Shown: one piece after another, positions 14,206 through 28,726 of the stretch
Layout of the letters: every line of letters begins with the position of its first letter
How positions within the stretch are numbered: the stretch's first letter is position 1
Source of the DNA: Kocuria rosea
GTDB taxonomy: Bacteria > Actinomycetota > Actinomycetes > Actinomycetales > Micrococcaceae
Reading direction: 5' to 3'
Assembly (NCBI RefSeq): GCF_006094695.1
Contig: NZ_CP035103.1
Location: 3,038,001-3,102,000, forward strand
Length of the DNA stretch: 64,000 nt
Notes under the pieces: model-generated
The model's input: the letters and a program-made list of their open reading frames with translations, nothing else
What the model was told of the DNA's origin: nothing
The model's database searches: none
Position numbers and translations under genes: made by a program

Positions 14206-15972
14206 TCAGGACTTGGTGGCGGTGATGATCGGCATGGCCGTGGTCTGGGGGGACGTGCCGTCGTCGCGGGGAGCGGCCCGGAGGCGCAGCCAGAAGAAGT
14301 CCTGGCTGCCGAGGGTGATGCGGTACTCCCCGGCCTCGTCCACCTCGCCGAACAGGTCGCCGCCGAAGAGCTCGCGCAGCCCGCGGCCCGCGAACTGGGG
14401 CAACCGGATCCGGGCGCACGCCGGGGTGTGCGCGAGGTTGAACAGGCACAGCACGGTCTCGCCGCGCCCGTCGTCGGCCTCCTCGTCGGGGAGCACGCGC
14501 AGGAACGCGAGCACGGAGTCGTGGTCCGTCTCCACGCCGACGTACGAGCCGAGGCCGAACGCCGGGTGCGCCTTGCGCACCGCGAGCATCTGGCGCATCC
14601 AGTGCAGCAGGGACGACGACGACGCCAGCTGCGCCTCCACGTTGACCTGGTTGTAGTGGTAGACCAGCGACTGCACCACGGGCAGGTACAGCTTGCCCGG
14701 GTCCGCCTTGGAGAACCCGGCGTTGCGGTCCGGGGTCCACTGCATGGGGGTGCGGGACGCGTCGCGGTCGTCGAGCCAGATGTTGTCGCCCATCCCGATC
14801 TCGTCCCCGTAGTACAGGAACGGGCTGCCCGGCAGGGACAGGAGCAGGGCGTGGATCAGCTCGATCTCGGCCCGCGAGTTGTCCAGCAGGGGGGCCAGGC
14901 GGCGGCGGATGCCCACGTTGGCGCGCATGCGCGAGTCGGGGGCGTACCAGCCGAGCATCGCCTGGCGCTCCTCGGTGGTCACCATCTCGAGGGTCAGCTC
15001 GTCGTGGTTGCGCAGGAACGTGCCCCACTGGGTGCCGCGCGGGATGTCCGGCGTCTCCCGCATGGTCTCCACGATCGGGGCGGCCTTCTGGTCCCGCAGC
15101 GCGTAGAAGATCCGCGGCATGATCGGGAAGTGGAAGCACATGTGGCACTCGGGGTCCTGCTCGCTCCCGAAGTACTCCACCACCTCGTGCGGCATCTGGT
15201 TCGCCTCGGCGATCACCACGCGCCCCGGGTACTGGTCGTCGATCATGCGCCGCAGCTCGACCAGGAAGTCGTGGGTGCCGGGGAGGTTCTCGCAGTTGGT
15301 CCCCTCCTCCTCGATCAGGTACGGGATCGCGTCGGCCCGGAAGCCGTCGATGCCCATGTCGAGCCAGAACTTCACCACGTCGTGGACGGCCTCCACCACG
15401 GCGGGGTTCTCGAAGTTGAGGTCCGGCTGGTGGGAGAAGAAACGGTGCCAGAAGAACTGCCGGCGGATCGGGTCGAACGTCCAGTTCGACTCCTCGGTGT
15501 CCACGAAGATGATCCGGGCGTCCTGGTACAGCTCGTCCGTGTCCGACCAGACGTAGAAGTCGCCGTAGGGCCCCTCGGGGTCCTCGCGGGAGGCCTGGAA
15601 CCACGGGTGCTGGTCGCTCGTGTGGTTGAGCGGGAGGTCGATGATCACCCGCAGGCCGCGGGCGTGCGCCTCGGCCACGAGGCGCTTGAAGTCGCTGATC
15701 GTGCCGAACTCGTCGAGCACCGAGTAGTAGTCCGAGATGTCGTAGCCGCCGTCGCGCAGCGGGGACTCGAAGAACGGCGGCAGCCAGAGGCAGTCGATGC
15801 CGAGCCACTGCAGGTAGTCGAGCTTGTCGATCAGGCCGGAGAAGTCGCCGGAGCCGTCACCGTTGGCGTCGGAGAACGCCCGGACGAGCACCTCGTAGAA
15901 CACCGCTTTGCGGAACCAGTCGGGGTCGTGGGAGATGCCGGGCGCGTTGAGCGAGTACGGCGAGATGCTCAT
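14206..15972 (-). CDS. treS: Trehalose synthase (maltose alpha-D-glucosyltransferase)
   Basis: A 588-residue GH13 enzyme interconverting trehalose and maltose. It begins with the TreS-typical [18 protein letters not shown] and has the nucleophile in GFRADAIPY, acid/base in IAEANQ and NHDELTLE. No C-terminal maltokinase is attached, since that domain is instead joined to GlgB just downstream. ATG at 15972 follows a GAAAGGCGG site. The gene lies between glgE (109 nt upstream, with a hairpin in the gap) and mak-glgB, which places it as the entry step from trehalose to the glucan. Confidence 0.95.
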   Translation of the reverse strand: MSISPYSLNAPGISHDPDWFRKAVFYEVLVRAFSDANGDGSGDFSGLIDKLDYLQWLGIDCLWLPPFFESPLRDGGYDISDYYSVLDEFGTISDFKRLVAEAHARGLRVIIDLPLNHTSDQHPWFQASREDPEGPYGDFYVWSDTDELYQDARIIFVDTEESNWTFDPIRRQFFWHRFFSHQPDLNFENPAVVEAVHDVVKFWLDMGIDGFRADAIPYLIEEEGTNCENLPGTHDFLVELRRMIDDQYPGRVVIAEANQMPHEVVEYFGSEQDPECHMCFHFPIMPRIFYALRDQKAAPIVETMRETPDIPRGTQWGTFLRNHDELTLEMVTTEERQAMLGWYAPDSRMRANVGIRRRLAPLLDNSRAEIELIHALLLSLPGSPFLYYGDEIGMGDNIWLDDRDASRTPMQWTPDRNAGFSKADPGKLYLPVVQSLVYHYNQVNVEAQLASSSSLLHWMRQMLAVRKAHPAFGLGSYVGVETDHDSVLAFLRVLPDEEADDGRGETVLCLFNLAHTPACARIRLPQFAGRGLRELFGGDLFGEVDEAGEYRITLGSQDFFWLRLRAAPRDDGTSPQTTAMPIITATKS

Positions 15973-16026
15973 GCGGGGGTGCCGCCTTTCGGACAGGTGG
16001 GACGGAGGCCATCGGAGCTTGCGGAG

Positions 16027-16061
16027 GGGGCCCTCCCGGGGACGTCGCCCGGGAGGGCCCC
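16027..16061 (-). terminator. Hairpin between glgE and treS
   Basis: 14-bp perfect stem (16027-16040 with 16048-16061) and 7-nt loop, 21 nt after the glgE stop. No T-run follows, so it may attenuate rather than end transcription before treS. Confidence 0.65.
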
Positions 16062-16081
16062 GACGGGGTGCGGTCGAGCCC

Positions 16082-18526
<2,445 letters not shown>

Positions 18527-18533
18527 CTGGACC

Positions 18534-18686
18534 ACGTTAGCGACAAACCCGGCGATCGTTAAGCCCGCTGTGGAACCGTGGGACGGTGTCGCCGTCCCAG
18601 TGTCACGGCCCCGGTCGGGCGGTGCGGCGCGCCGGGGGACGGATGGGCGGCGGCACCGCCGTCCGGCGCCGCCGCACCGGTAGTCT
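18534..18686. promoter_or_regulatory. Divergent glgE/glgP promoter region
   Basis: The 166-nt gap between the two starts has a leaderless -10 at each end: TAACGT (minus, 18534-18539) 7 nt before the glgE GTG, and TAGTCT (plus, 18681-18686) 6 nt before the glgP GTG. Synthesis and degradation of the glucan could be co-regulated from here. No clear operator was found. Confidence 0.6.
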
Positions 18687-18692
18687 GACGGC

Positions 18693-21290
18693 GTGAAGGC
18701 AATCCGTAGATTCACCGTGCGCACCGTGCTGCCGGAGTCCATCGCCCCTCTGAGCCGACTCGCGAGGAACCTCCGCTGGTCCTGGCACCGGCCCACCGAA
18801 CAGCTGTTCGCCGAGCTGAACCCGCAGGCCTGGGACGCGGTCCACGGGGACCCCGTCAAGCTCCTCGGCTCCCTCACCCGGGAGGAGATCCAGCAGATCG
18901 CCCAGGACCCGGCCACGGTGCGCCGGATCGAGGAGCTGGACGCCGATCTCGAGCGCTACCTCACCGACGACCTGTGGTACCAGAAGACGCAGGCGGAGGA
19001 CGCCCCGCGGTCCATCGCCTACTTCTCCGCCGAGTACGGTGTCACCTCCGTGCTCCCCCAGTACTCGGGCGGGCTGGGGATCCTCGCCGGCGACCACCTC
19101 AAGAGCGCCTCGGACCTCGGCGTGCCGGTGGTGGGCGTCGGCCTGTTCTACCAGCACGGCTACTTCAAGCAGTCCCTGTCCCGCGACGCGTGGCAGCAGG
19201 AGTCCTACCCCGTGCTCGACCCGGACGGCATGCCCCTGACGCTGCTGCGGGAGGAGGACGGGAACCCGGTCCGGATCACCCTGCCCCTGCCCAACGGCCG
19301 CTCCCTGTCCGCCCACATCTGGCGGGCCGACGTCGGCCGCGTCCCCCTGCTGCTGCTCGACTCCGACATCCCGGACAACGACGACCACGCCCGCAACGTC
19401 ACGGACCGCCTCTACGGCGGCGGCGGCGACCACCGGCTCCAGCAGGAGCTGCTCCTCGGGATGGGCGGGATCCGGGCGCTGCGGGCCTTCTCCCGGCTGA
19501 CCGGGGCGCCCGCCCCGGAGGTCTTCCACTGCAACGAGGGCCACGCCGGGTTCCTGGGCGTCGAACGGATCGCGGAGCTCATGGACCCGGCGGACGGGAC
19601 CGAGCCGATGACGTGGGACGAGGCCCTGACCGCGGTGCGCTCGGCCACCGTGTTCACGACCCACACCCCGGTGCCCGCGGGCATCGACCGGTTCGAGCAG
19701 GCGCAGATCGAGCACTTCCTCAACGCGGGTCTCGCCCCGTCCGTGCCCACGGCCAAGGTCCTGTCCCTGGGCGCCGAGGACTACGACGGCGGCGACCCCG
19801 CCAAGTTCAACATGGCCGTCATGGGCCTGCGCCTGGCGCAGCGGGCCAACGGGGTGGCCAAGCTGCACGGCATGGTCTCCCGGGGCATGTTCCAGGGGCT
19901 GTGGCCGGGCTTCGACGCCGACGAGGTGCCGATCGGCTCGATCACCAACGGCGTGCACGTCATGACCTGGATCGACCCCCGCATGGCGGAGCTGGCCCTC
20001 GACCCGATGGGCTCTGACCTGAACCGGGCGGCGCGGTGGCGCCGGATCTACGGCGTCGACGACGCCGAGCTGTGGGCCGTCCGCCGGGAGCTGCGCACCC
20101 GCCTGGTGGAGGACGTCCGGGCCCGGCTGCGGGCGTCGTGGAAGAAGCGCGGTCTCGCGGACGCCGAGCTGGGCTGGACCGACTCGGTCCTCGACCCGGG
20201 CGTGCTCACGATCGGCTTCGCCCGCCGGGTGCCCACCTACAAGCGGCTCACGCTCATGCTGCGGGACCCGCAGCGGCTCAAGCGGATCCTGCTGGACCCG
20301 GAGCACCCCGTCCAGCTCGTGGTCGCCGGGAAGTCCCACCCTGCCGACGAGCAGGGCAAGCGCCTGATCCAGGACCTCGTGCGCTTCACGGACGACCCGG
20401 AGGTGCGCCACCGGATCGTGTTCCTCCCCAACTACGACATCGCGATGGCCCGGACCCTCTTCCCGGGCTGCGACGTGTGGCTGAACAACCCGCTGCGCCC
20501 GCTCGAGGCGTGCGGCACGTCCGGGATGAAGGCCGCCCTCAACGGCGGGCTGAACCTCTCGGTGCTCGACGGCTGGTGGGACGAGATGTACGACGGCCAG
20601 AACGGCTGGGCCATCCCGACCGCCGACGAGGGCGCGCACCCGGACGAGCGCGACGACATCGAGGCCGCCGCCCTCTACGAGCTCATCGAGAATCACGTGG
20701 CCCCGCGGTTCTACGGCGAGACGGCGGAGGGCTCGGACCCGAACACCGACGGCGTGCCCCACCAGTGGCTGGCCATGGTCAAGCACACCCTGGCGACGCT
20801 GGGCCCGCAGGTCTCCGCCAAGCGCATGCTCGAGGACTACGTGCAGCACCTCTACGTCCCGGCCGCCGTCTCGGGCCGCCGGGCGGCGCTGGACGGCCAC
20901 GCGGCCGCCCGGGCGAAGTCCCGGTGGGTCGGGCGCGTGCGCCAGGCGTGGGGCCAGGTGGCGGTCGAGCACGTGGACGCCGAGGGCGTGGCCCAGGAGC
21001 CCCAGATCGGGGACGAGCTCACGGTGTGCGCCTACGTGTCCCTCGGCTCGCTGAGCCCGGAGGACGTGTGCGCGGAGATCGGGTACGGCCGGGTCTCGGA
21101 GACGGACCACATCCACGAGCGCAAGTACGCGGGCCTGAGCCCCGTCGGCGACCTCGGCGGGGGGCGGCACAAGTTCTGCGGCACGATCACCGTGGACCGC
21201 TCGGGCCCGTTCGGCTACACCGTCCGGTTGCTGCCCGCCCACCCCGAGCTCGCCGACAAGGCCGAGCTGGGACTGGTGACCAACGCCTGA
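18693..21290 (+). CDS. glgP: Alpha-glucan phosphorylase
   Basis: An 865-residue GT35 phosphorylase releasing glucose-1-phosphate from alpha-1,4-glucan. The N-terminal DUF3417 region (NLRWSWHRPTEQLF) marks the actinobacterial/archaeal type. The pyridoxal-phosphate site CGTSGMKAALNGGLN lies near residues 607-621, with the lysine at about 612. GTG at 18693 is leaderless (TAGTCT plus 6 nt). The gene diverges from glgE and is convergent with glgX. Confidence 0.94.
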   Translation: MKAIRRFTVRTVLPESIAPLSRLARNLRWSWHRPTEQLFAELNPQAWDAVHGDPVKLLGSLTREEIQQIAQDPATVRRIEELDADLERYLTDDLWYQKTQAEDAPRSIAYFSAEYGVTSVLPQYSGGLGILAGDHLKSASDLGVPVVGVGLFYQHGYFKQSLSRDAWQQESYPVLDPDGMPLTLLREEDGNPVRITLPLPNGRSLSAHIWRADVGRVPLLLLDSDIPDNDDHARNVTDRLYGGGGDHRLQQELLLGMGGIRALRAFSRLTGAPAPEVFHCNEGHAGFLGVERIAELMDPADGTEPMTWDEALTAVRSATVFTTHTPVPAGIDRFEQAQIEHFLNAGLAPSVPTAKVLSLGAEDYDGGDPAKFNMAVMGLRLAQRANGVAKLHGMVSRGMFQGLWPGFDADEVPIGSITNGVHVMTWIDPRMAELALDPMGSDLNRAARWRRIYGVDDAELWAVRRELRTRLVEDVRARLRASWKKRGLADAELGWTDSVLDPGVLTIGFARRVPTYKRLTLMLRDPQRLKRILLDPEHPVQLVVAGKSHPADEQGKRLIQDLVRFTDDPEVRHRIVFLPNYDIAMARTLFPGCDVWLNNPLRPLEACGTSGMKAALNGGLNLSVLDGWWDEMYDGQNGWAIPTADEGAHPDERDDIEAAALYELIENHVAPRFYGETAEGSDPNTDGVPHQWLAMVKHTLATLGPQVSAKRMLEDYVQHLYVPAAVSGRRAALDGHAAARAKSRWVGRVRQAWGQVAVEHVDAEGVAQEPQIGDELTVCAYVSLGSLSPEDVCAEIGYGRVSETDHIHERKYAGLSPVGDLGGGRHKFCGTITVDRSGPFGYTVRLLPAHPELADKAELGLVTNA

Positions 21291-21304
21291 GCCGCCGCCG
21301 CGCG

Positions 21305-21357
21305 GCGCGCAGGAGGGGCCGCACCCGTGATCCACGGGTGCGGCCCCTCCTGCGCGC
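21305..21357. terminator. Long bidirectional terminator between glgP and glgX
   Basis: A perfect 25-bp stem (21305-21329 with 21333-21357) and a 3-nt loop between two convergent genes. Confidence 0.9.
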
Positions 21358-21366
21358 GGGCCGCCG

Positions 21367-21433
21367 CAGCTCGGCGCACCGGAAAGCTCGGCGCACCGGG
21401 CCCCTCAGCGCACCGGGCCCCTCAGCGCACCCG
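21367..21433. repeat. Four imperfect ~17-bp tandem repeats
   Basis: Four copies built around GCGCACCGG lie head to tail between the glgP terminator and the glgX stop. The first two read AGCTCGGCGCACCGG, the last two CCCTCAGCGCACCGG-like. A 9-bp inverted repeat (21431-21439 with 21443-21451) then spans the glgX stop codon. Confidence 0.7.
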
Positions 21434-21438
21434 GGTGC

Positions 21439-23644
<2,206 letters not shown>

Positions 23645-23658
<14 letters not shown>

Positions 23659-24622
23659 GGCGTCGCGACACCTCGTACAGGGTGATGCCCACGGCCATCG
23701 AGGCGTTGAGCGACTCCATCGTGGAGTCGATGGGGATGGAGACGACCTGGTCGCAGTTCTCGGTGACCAGCCGGGACAGGCCCTTGCCCTCCGAGCCGAC
23801 CACGATGACGAGCGGCTCGGTGGCCAGCTCGAGGCCGGGCAGCTCGACGTCGCCGCCGCCGTCGAGGCCGACCACGAAGTAGCCCATGGCCTTGAGCTCC
23901 TCGAGGGTGCGGTTGAGGTTGGCCGCCTTGGTGACGGGCACGCGGGCCGCGGCGCCGGCGCTGGTCTTCCAGGCGGAGGCCGTGACGCCCACGGACCGGC
24001 GCTCGGGCACGATCACGGCGTTGCCGGAGAACGCGGAGACGCTGCGGATGATGGCGCCGAGGTTGCGGGGGTCGGTGATCCCGTCGAGGGCGACCATCAG
24101 CGGGGGGCGGCGGATGTGCCGCTTCTCCCACTGGGTCATGAACTTCCGGGCCGCCTCCACGGCGTCCTGGTACTCGTAGGCCGGCACCTGCAGGGCCACG
24201 CCCTGGTGCACGGCGTCGCTGGTGAGCCGGTCGAGCTCGCCCTTGGAGGCCTCGAGGATCGTGATCCCGCGTTCGGCGCAGAGCTGCAGGATCTCGCGCA
24301 CGCGGTCGTCGACGTCGATCTTGCTCGCCGCGTACAGGGCCTTGGCGGGGATGTCCGCGCGCAGCGCCTCGACCACGGAGTTCCGCCCGGTGACGAGATC
24401 CTCCTGGACCTTGCCGCGGGTGCGGGCCGGGGAGCGGCCGCCCTGGCCCTGCCGCCGGTCGGCGGCCTTCTTCATCTTGTGCGCCTTGTGGTACGGGCGG
24501 TCCTCGGCCTTGGGGGTGGGGCCCCGGCCCTCGAGGGCCTTGCGTCCGTGGCCGCCGGTGCCGACCAGCGGGCCCTTCTTGTTCTTGCGGATCGCGCCGG
24601 GACGTTGCTTGGGGGTTGGCAT
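23645..24622 (-). CDS. rlmB: 23S rRNA 2'-O-methyltransferase (RlmB/SpoU family)
   Basis: A 325-residue SPOUT methyltransferase. The first ~80 residues are a Lys/Arg/Gly-rich tail, then an L30e-like RNA-binding domain (VTGRNSVVEAL), and the SpoU domain with DGITDPRNLGAIIRS, VVGSEGKGLSR and SIPIDSTMESLNAS, the three knot motifs. It methylates the ribose of a conserved 23S guanosine or a related site. ATG at 24622, 35 nt after cysS. This cysS-rlmB order is common in actinobacteria. Confidence 0.92.
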
Positions 24623-24657
24623 GGGTTCCTCTGTTCGGTCGGTGTGGTGCGGCCCGG

Positions 24658-26088
24658 TCAGGCCACGGACCAGGTGGATCCGCCGGCGGCGTCGCGCACC
24701 GCGACGCCGGCGGCGGCGAGCTCGTCCCGGAGGGCGTCGGCCCGGGCCCAGTCCTTGGCGGCGCGGGCCTGGTCGCGCTGGGCCAGCAGCGAGCGCACGA
24801 GGGCGTCGAGGGCCGCGTGCTCGGCGGCGTTCCCGGCGGCGTCCCCGAGGTCCATGAGCGCGGTCAGGCCGAGGACGTCGGTCATGGCGCGCACCGCCCG
24901 GGCGGGCGCGGCGGCGTCCAGGCCGTCGGCGAGCGCGGAGTTGCCGGCGCGGACGGTCTCGTGCAGGACGGCGAGGGCCTGGGGCACGTTGAGGTCGTCG
25001 TCCATGGCGTCGCCGAAGGCGGGCGGCACGTCCCCGGCCGCCCCGTCGAGGTCGGCGCCGGCGTCCCGGGCCGCGCGCAGGAAGGACTCGACCCGTTCGA
25101 CCGCGGCCGTGGCCTCGGCGAGGGAGGTGGGCCGGTAGTCCAGCACGGAGCGGTAGTGGGCCTGGCCGAGGTAGTAGCGCACGGCCAGCGGCCGGGCCTC
25201 GGCGAGCATCTCCGCCGGGGAGACGGTGTTGCCGATCGACTTGGACATCTTCTCGCCCGCGTAGGTGACCAGCCCGTTGTGCAGCCAGAGCGTCGCGAAC
25301 CGCTGCCCGGCCGCCGCCGACTGGGCCAGCTCGTTCTCGTGGTGGGGGAAGCGCAGGTCCAGTCCGCCGCCGTGGATGTCGAAGTGCTCGCCGAGGTACT
25401 TCGCGGCCATGGCCGAGCACTCGAGGTGCCAGCCGGGCCGGCCGGCGCCCCAGGGCGAGTCCCAGCGGGCGGTCTCGGGCTCGCCCGCCTTGTGCCCCTT
25501 CCACAGGGCGAAGTCGCGGGGGTCCCGCTTGCCACGGGGGTCGGCGTCGGGGGCGTCCTGCATGTCGTCGACCGACTGGTGGGTGAGCTCGCCGTAGCGC
25601 TCCCAGGAGCGGACGTCGAAGTAGACGTCCCCGGAGCCGTCCGGCGCCGGGTAGGCGTGCCCGGCGTCGACGAGGGTGCGGATCAGGGCGTGCATCTCGG
25701 GGACGTGGCCCGTGGCGCGCGGCTCGTAGGTGGGCCGGCCGACGCCGATGGCGTCGTAGGCGGCGTTGAACGCCTGCTCGAACCGGTAGGCCAGCGCCCA
25801 CCACGGCTCGCGGGGGTGGTCGCCGGCGTAGTCGGGGGCGAAGGACGCGGCCGAGTTCGCGAGGATCTTGTCGTCGATGTCGGTGACGTTGCGCACGGTG
25901 GTGACCCGGTAGCCGCGGTGGGCGAGCCACCGGGCGAGCTGGTCGAAGACCAGGGCCGAGCGGACGTGGCCGATGTGCGGCATGCCCTGGACCGTGGCGC
26001 CGCAGTAGTACAGACGGGCCTCGCCGGGGTGGGCGGGCGCGAAGTCCCGCACGGTCGCGGTGGCGGTGTCGTAGAAGCGCAGAGTCAC
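24658..26088 (-). CDS. cysS: Cysteinyl-tRNA synthetase
   Basis: A 476-residue class I synthetase: HIGH motif as [13 protein letters not shown] intact, and zinc ligands in YYCGAT, GWHLECS and HHENE. I chose the leaderless GTG at 26088. A strong -10, TATGAT (26096-26101), ends 7 nt before it, and the protein then begins TLRFYDT like other CysRS. The nearby ATGs at 26100 and 26097 would lie within the -10 itself. It is followed by rlmB after 35 nt. Confidence 0.95.
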   Translation of the reverse strand: MTLRFYDTATATVRDFAPAHPGEARLYYCGATVQGMPHIGHVRSALVFDQLARWLAHRGYRVTTVRNVTDIDDKILANSAASFAPDYAGDHPREPWWALAYRFEQAFNAAYDAIGVGRPTYEPRATGHVPEMHALIRTLVDAGHAYPAPDGSGDVYFDVRSWERYGELTHQSVDDMQDAPDADPRGKRDPRDFALWKGHKAGEPETARWDSPWGAGRPGWHLECSAMAAKYLGEHFDIHGGGLDLRFPHHENELAQSAAAGQRFATLWLHNGLVTYAGEKMSKSIGNTVSPAEMLAEARPLAVRYYLGQAHYRSVLDYRPTSLAEATAAVERVESFLRAARDAGADLDGAAGDVPPAFGDAMDDDLNVPQALAVLHETVRAGNSALADGLDAAAPARAVRAMTDVLGLTALMDLGDAAGNAAEHAALDALVRSLLAQRDQARAAKDWARADALRDELAAAGVAVRDAAGGSTWSVA

Positions 26089-26123
26089 ACGGCCCATCAT
26101 AAGGGCGGGCGGTGGCGCCCCGG

Positions 26124-26615
26124 TCAGGCCCGGCGCGCGTCCGCGGGCACGACCAGCGCGGTGGCCACGGCCGCGAGGCCCTCGCCGCGGCCCGTGAGCC
26201 CGAGCCGGTCGGAGGTCGTGGCGCTGACCGTGACGGGCGCGCCGGCTGCGGCGGTGAGCACGGCCTCGGCCTCGGCCCGTCGCGGCGCGAACCGCGGCCG
26301 GTTCCCGATCAGCTGCACGGCCACGTTGCCGATCTCGAAGCCGGCCTCCCGCACGATGCGGGCCGCCTCAGTGAGGATCCGCACCCCGGACGCGCCCTCC
26401 AGCTCGGGGCGTTCCACGCCGAAGTTGGCGCCCAGGTCGCCCGTGCCGGAGGCCGAGAACAGGGCGTCGGCGGCGGCGTGGGCCACGACGTCCCCGTCCG
26501 AGTGCCCGGCGAGACCGCGCTCCCCCGGCCACTCGAGGCCCGCGACCCACAGCGGGGTGCCCTCGGGCCCGAAGGCGTGGACGTCGACGGCGATGCCGGT
26601 GCGGGGCAGGATCAC
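26124..26615 (-). CDS. ispF: 2-C-methyl-D-erythritol 2,4-cyclodiphosphate synthase
   Basis: A 163-residue protein with VDVHAFGP (Asp/His zinc ligands), [13 protein letters not shown] and [16 protein letters not shown]. It closes the cyclic diphosphate in the MEP route to isoprenoids. GTG at 26615 lies 3 nt after the ispD stop, so the two are coupled. The cysS -10 lies just beyond its stop. Confidence 0.95.
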   Translation of the reverse strand: MILPRTGIAVDVHAFGPEGTPLWVAGLEWPGERGLAGHSDGDVVAHAAADALFSASGTGDLGANFGVERPELEGASGVRILTEAARIVREAGFEIGNVAVQLIGNRPRFAPRRAEAEAVLTAAAGAPVTVSATTSDRLGLTGRGEGLAAVATALVVPADARRA

Positions 26616-26618
26616 GGG

Positions 26619-27449
26619 TCAGGGCTCCTCGGGGTCGAGCAGATCGGGGTGAGGGCCGGGGGTAGGAGCGGCGGTGACGGGCACCGCCGCGTCCGTGCCC
26701 GGTGCGCGGCCGCGCAGGACGGCCTCGGCCAGCACCAGGTCGAGCGGGCGGGTGATCTTGAAGGCGTGCTCGTGGCCGGGCACCGTCAGCACGGTGGTCC
26801 CCGGGGCGTGCGCCTCCACGAGGGAGGCGTCGTCGGTGACGGACCCGGGGTCCGTCCCGGCCTCCGCGGCGGCGCGGTGCACCGACCGGAGCAGGGCGAG
26901 GTCGAAGCCCTGCGGGGTCTGGACCGCGCGCAGCACCGTGCGGTCCACGGTGCCGAGCGACCGTCCGGCGTCGTCCACCCGGCGCATCGTGTCCGCCACA
27001 GGCAGCACCGGGACCACGGCGCGCTCCCCGGCGCGCAGCCGGTCCACGACGGTGCGGAAGACCTCGGGCGGGGTGAGGCAGCGGGCGGCGTCGTGGACGA
27101 GCACCGCGGTGGAGGCGGGCTCGGACCGCGCGAGCTCGGTCAGCGCCTCGCGCACGGACTCCGCGCGGGAGGCGCCGCCGGTCACGGGTCGCGCGCCGTG
27201 CGCCCGGGCGGTCGCGGAGAGCTCGACGTCCCCGGCCGGGACGGTCACCAGCACGGGCCCGGTCAGCCCGGCGCACCGGATGCCCCGCAGCGCGTGCTCC
27301 AGGAGGGGGCGGCCGTCGAGGGCCACCAGGGCCTTGGGGATGCCGTGCCCGAGTCGTGTGCCGGAGCCCGCCGCCACGACGACGACGGCGAACCCGCCCT
27401 CCGGGGAGGGCGGGTTCGCCGTGGTGGACCGTGGTGCGTTCCCGCTCAC
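26619..27449 (-). CDS. ispD: 2-C-methyl-D-erythritol 4-phosphate cytidylyltransferase
   Basis: A 276-residue nucleotidyltransferase with VVVVAAGSGTRLG, KALVALDGRPLLEHAL, HDAAR and QTPQGF. It activates MEP with CTP. The GTG at 27449 is only 7 nt past the carD stop. The first ~20 residues are encoded across a 14-bp hairpin (27387-27420) that looks like the carD terminator. About 45 extra C-terminal residues are Pro-rich. Upstream carD and downstream ispF make a carD-ispD-ispF order known from other actinobacteria. Confidence 0.93.
   Translation of the reverse strand: MSGNAPRSTTANPPSPEGGFAVVVVAAGSGTRLGHGIPKALVALDGRPLLEHALRGIRCAGLTGPVLVTVPAGDVELSATARAHGARPVTGGASRAESVREALTELARSEPASTAVLVHDAARCLTPPEVFRTVVDRLRAGERAVVPVLPVADTMRRVDDAGRSLGTVDRTVLRAVQTPQGFDLALLRSVHRAAAEAGTDPGSVTDDASLVEAHAPGTTVLTVPGHEHAFKITRPLDLVLAEAVLRGRAPGTDAAVPVTAAPTPGPHPDLLDPEEP
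27387..27420 (-). terminator. Terminator-like hairpin inside the start of ispD
   Basis: 14-bp perfect stem (27387-27400 with 27407-27420), 37 nt beyond the carD stop but within ispD codons 11-21. No T-run. It may attenuate read-through from carD into ispDF. Confidence 0.55.
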
Positions 27450-27456
27450 GGGTCGG

Positions 27457-27939
27457 TCAGGACGCCAGGATGTCGTCGAGGCGCTTCTCGGCCTCTTCCT
27501 CGTCGATCTTCTTGGCGAGCGCCAGCTCGGAGGTGAGGATCTGGCGGGCCTTCGTCAGCATCCGCTTCTCCCCCGCCGAGAGCCCGCGGTCGCGGTCGCG
27601 GCGCCAGAGGTCGCGCACGACCTCGGCGACCTTGAGCACGTCGCCGGAGGCGAGCTTCTCGAGGTTGGCCTTGTAGCGCCGGGACCAGTTGCTGGCCTCC
27701 TCGGTGTCCTTCGCCTGCAGGACCGAGATGACCTTCTTGAGCCCGTCCTCGTCGACGACGTCGCGCACGCCCACCAGGTCGACGTTCTCCGCGGGTACCT
27801 CGATCACCAGATCCCCCTGGGTCACCTTGAGCTTGAGATACATCTTCTCTTCGCCCTTGACGGTGCGGGTCTTGATCTCCTCGATGGTCGCCGCGCCGTG
27901 GTGCGGGTAGACAACCGTCTCGCCAACCTCAAAAACCAT
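27457..27939 (-). CDS. carD: CarD-family RNA polymerase-binding regulator
   Basis: A 160-residue protein. The N-terminal RNAP-interacting Tudor-like domain starts [16 protein letters not shown]. The C-terminal helical domain has [12 protein letters not shown] with the conserved Trp that wedges open promoter DNA, and a [10 protein letters not shown] segment. It stabilises open complexes, notably at rRNA promoters. ATG at 27939 has an AAAGGGG ribosome site, and TAGAAT (27966-27971) is a likely -10, so unlike many neighbours it has a leader. It diverges from an LpqE-like gene, as in mycobacteria. Confidence 0.95.
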   Translation of the reverse strand: MVFEVGETVVYPHHGAATIEEIKTRTVKGEEKMYLKLKVTQGDLVIEVPAENVDLVGVRDVVDEDGLKKVISVLQAKDTEEASNWSRRYKANLEKLASGDVLKVAEVVRDLWRRDRDRGLSAGEKRMLTKARQILTSELALAKKIDEEEAEKRLDDILAS

Positions 27940-28094
27940 ATGGAAATACCCCTTTCAGAACTTCCATTCTAACACGGTGTAGGATTCGCCGATCCGGGGC
28001 GGGCGGGGACCGGGGGCCCGTCGATGCGGACGATCCGTCGGCAAACGGATAAGCTGGTCGGGACATCGTCCTGAGCTCCCGAGGAGTACGCGCC

Positions 28095-28646
28095 GTGAAG
28101 ATCGCCGCCCGCCAGAAGCTGCGTCGCGCAGGCCTGAGTGCCGCCGCCGCGGCCGCCCTGCTGACCACCGCCGGATGCGCCTACATCAACCCGCCGGCCA
28201 CGACCATGGTGTACTCGGCCGCGGACGGCATCGTGGAGCAGGTCGGGGACGTCAAGCTGGCCAACGTGCTGATCGTGGCCACCGGCGCCGACCAGGAGGG
28301 TCGCGTGCTGGGCACCCTGGTGAACGACGGCGACCAGGACGTCACGCTGTCGATGGACGTCGACGGCGCCACCGCCGAGGTGCAGATCCCCGCCGGCGGC
28401 ACCGTGGACCTCGACCAGGACGACCCGGTCGTGACCGTGGACCGTGCCGGCGCCGAGCCGGGTCTCATGGTCGAGACCGAGTTCACCGCCGGCGGCGAGT
28501 CCCTCACCGAGCGGGTCCCGGTCCTGGACCACACCTTCTCCCGCTACGCCGAGTTCATCCCCGGCGGCGCGCCGAGCACCCCGGCGAACCCTTCCAACAC
28601 GCCCGTGCCCGTCGAGGAGATGGTGGGCCAGGAGAGCGGCCACTGA
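28095..28646 (+). CDS. LpqE-like lipoprotein
   Basis: A 183-residue secreted lipoprotein. The signal peptide ends in the lipobox LTTAGC, and the mature part is an Asp/Val-rich beta domain followed by a Pro/Ser/Thr tail. GTG at 28095 follows GAGGAG, and a possible -10 TAAGCT lies at 28050-28055. It diverges from carD, the same arrangement as lpqE and carD in Mycobacterium tuberculosis. Function is unknown. Signal and anchoring are clear; the LpqE relation rests on size and position. Confidence 0.75.
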   Translation: MKIAARQKLRRAGLSAAAAAALLTTAGCAYINPPATTMVYSAADGIVEQVGDVKLANVLIVATGADQEGRVLGTLVNDGDQDVTLSMDVDGATAEVQIPAGGTVDLDQDDPVVTVDRAGAEPGLMVETEFTAGGESLTERVPVLDHTFSRYAEFIPGGAPSTPANPSNTPVPVEEMVGQESGH

Positions 28647-28670
28647 CGACTCCCACCGGCGCGCACGAGC

Positions 28671-28708
28671 GGAAGGGCCCGGAACCCCTCGGGGTTCCGG
28701 GCCCTTCC
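28671..28708. terminator. Bidirectional terminator
   Basis: 17-bp perfect stem (28671-28687 with 28692-28708), CTCG loop, between the convergent lipoprotein and regX3 genes. Confidence 0.88.
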
Positions 28709-28726
28709 GTCTGCCGGGGCGCCGGC

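Noticed and set aside
14153..15808. Upstream in-frame extension of mak-glgB through treS
   Set aside because: The frame is open but translates treS out of frame. Maltokinase homology begins at the ATG at 14152 with a good ribosome site.
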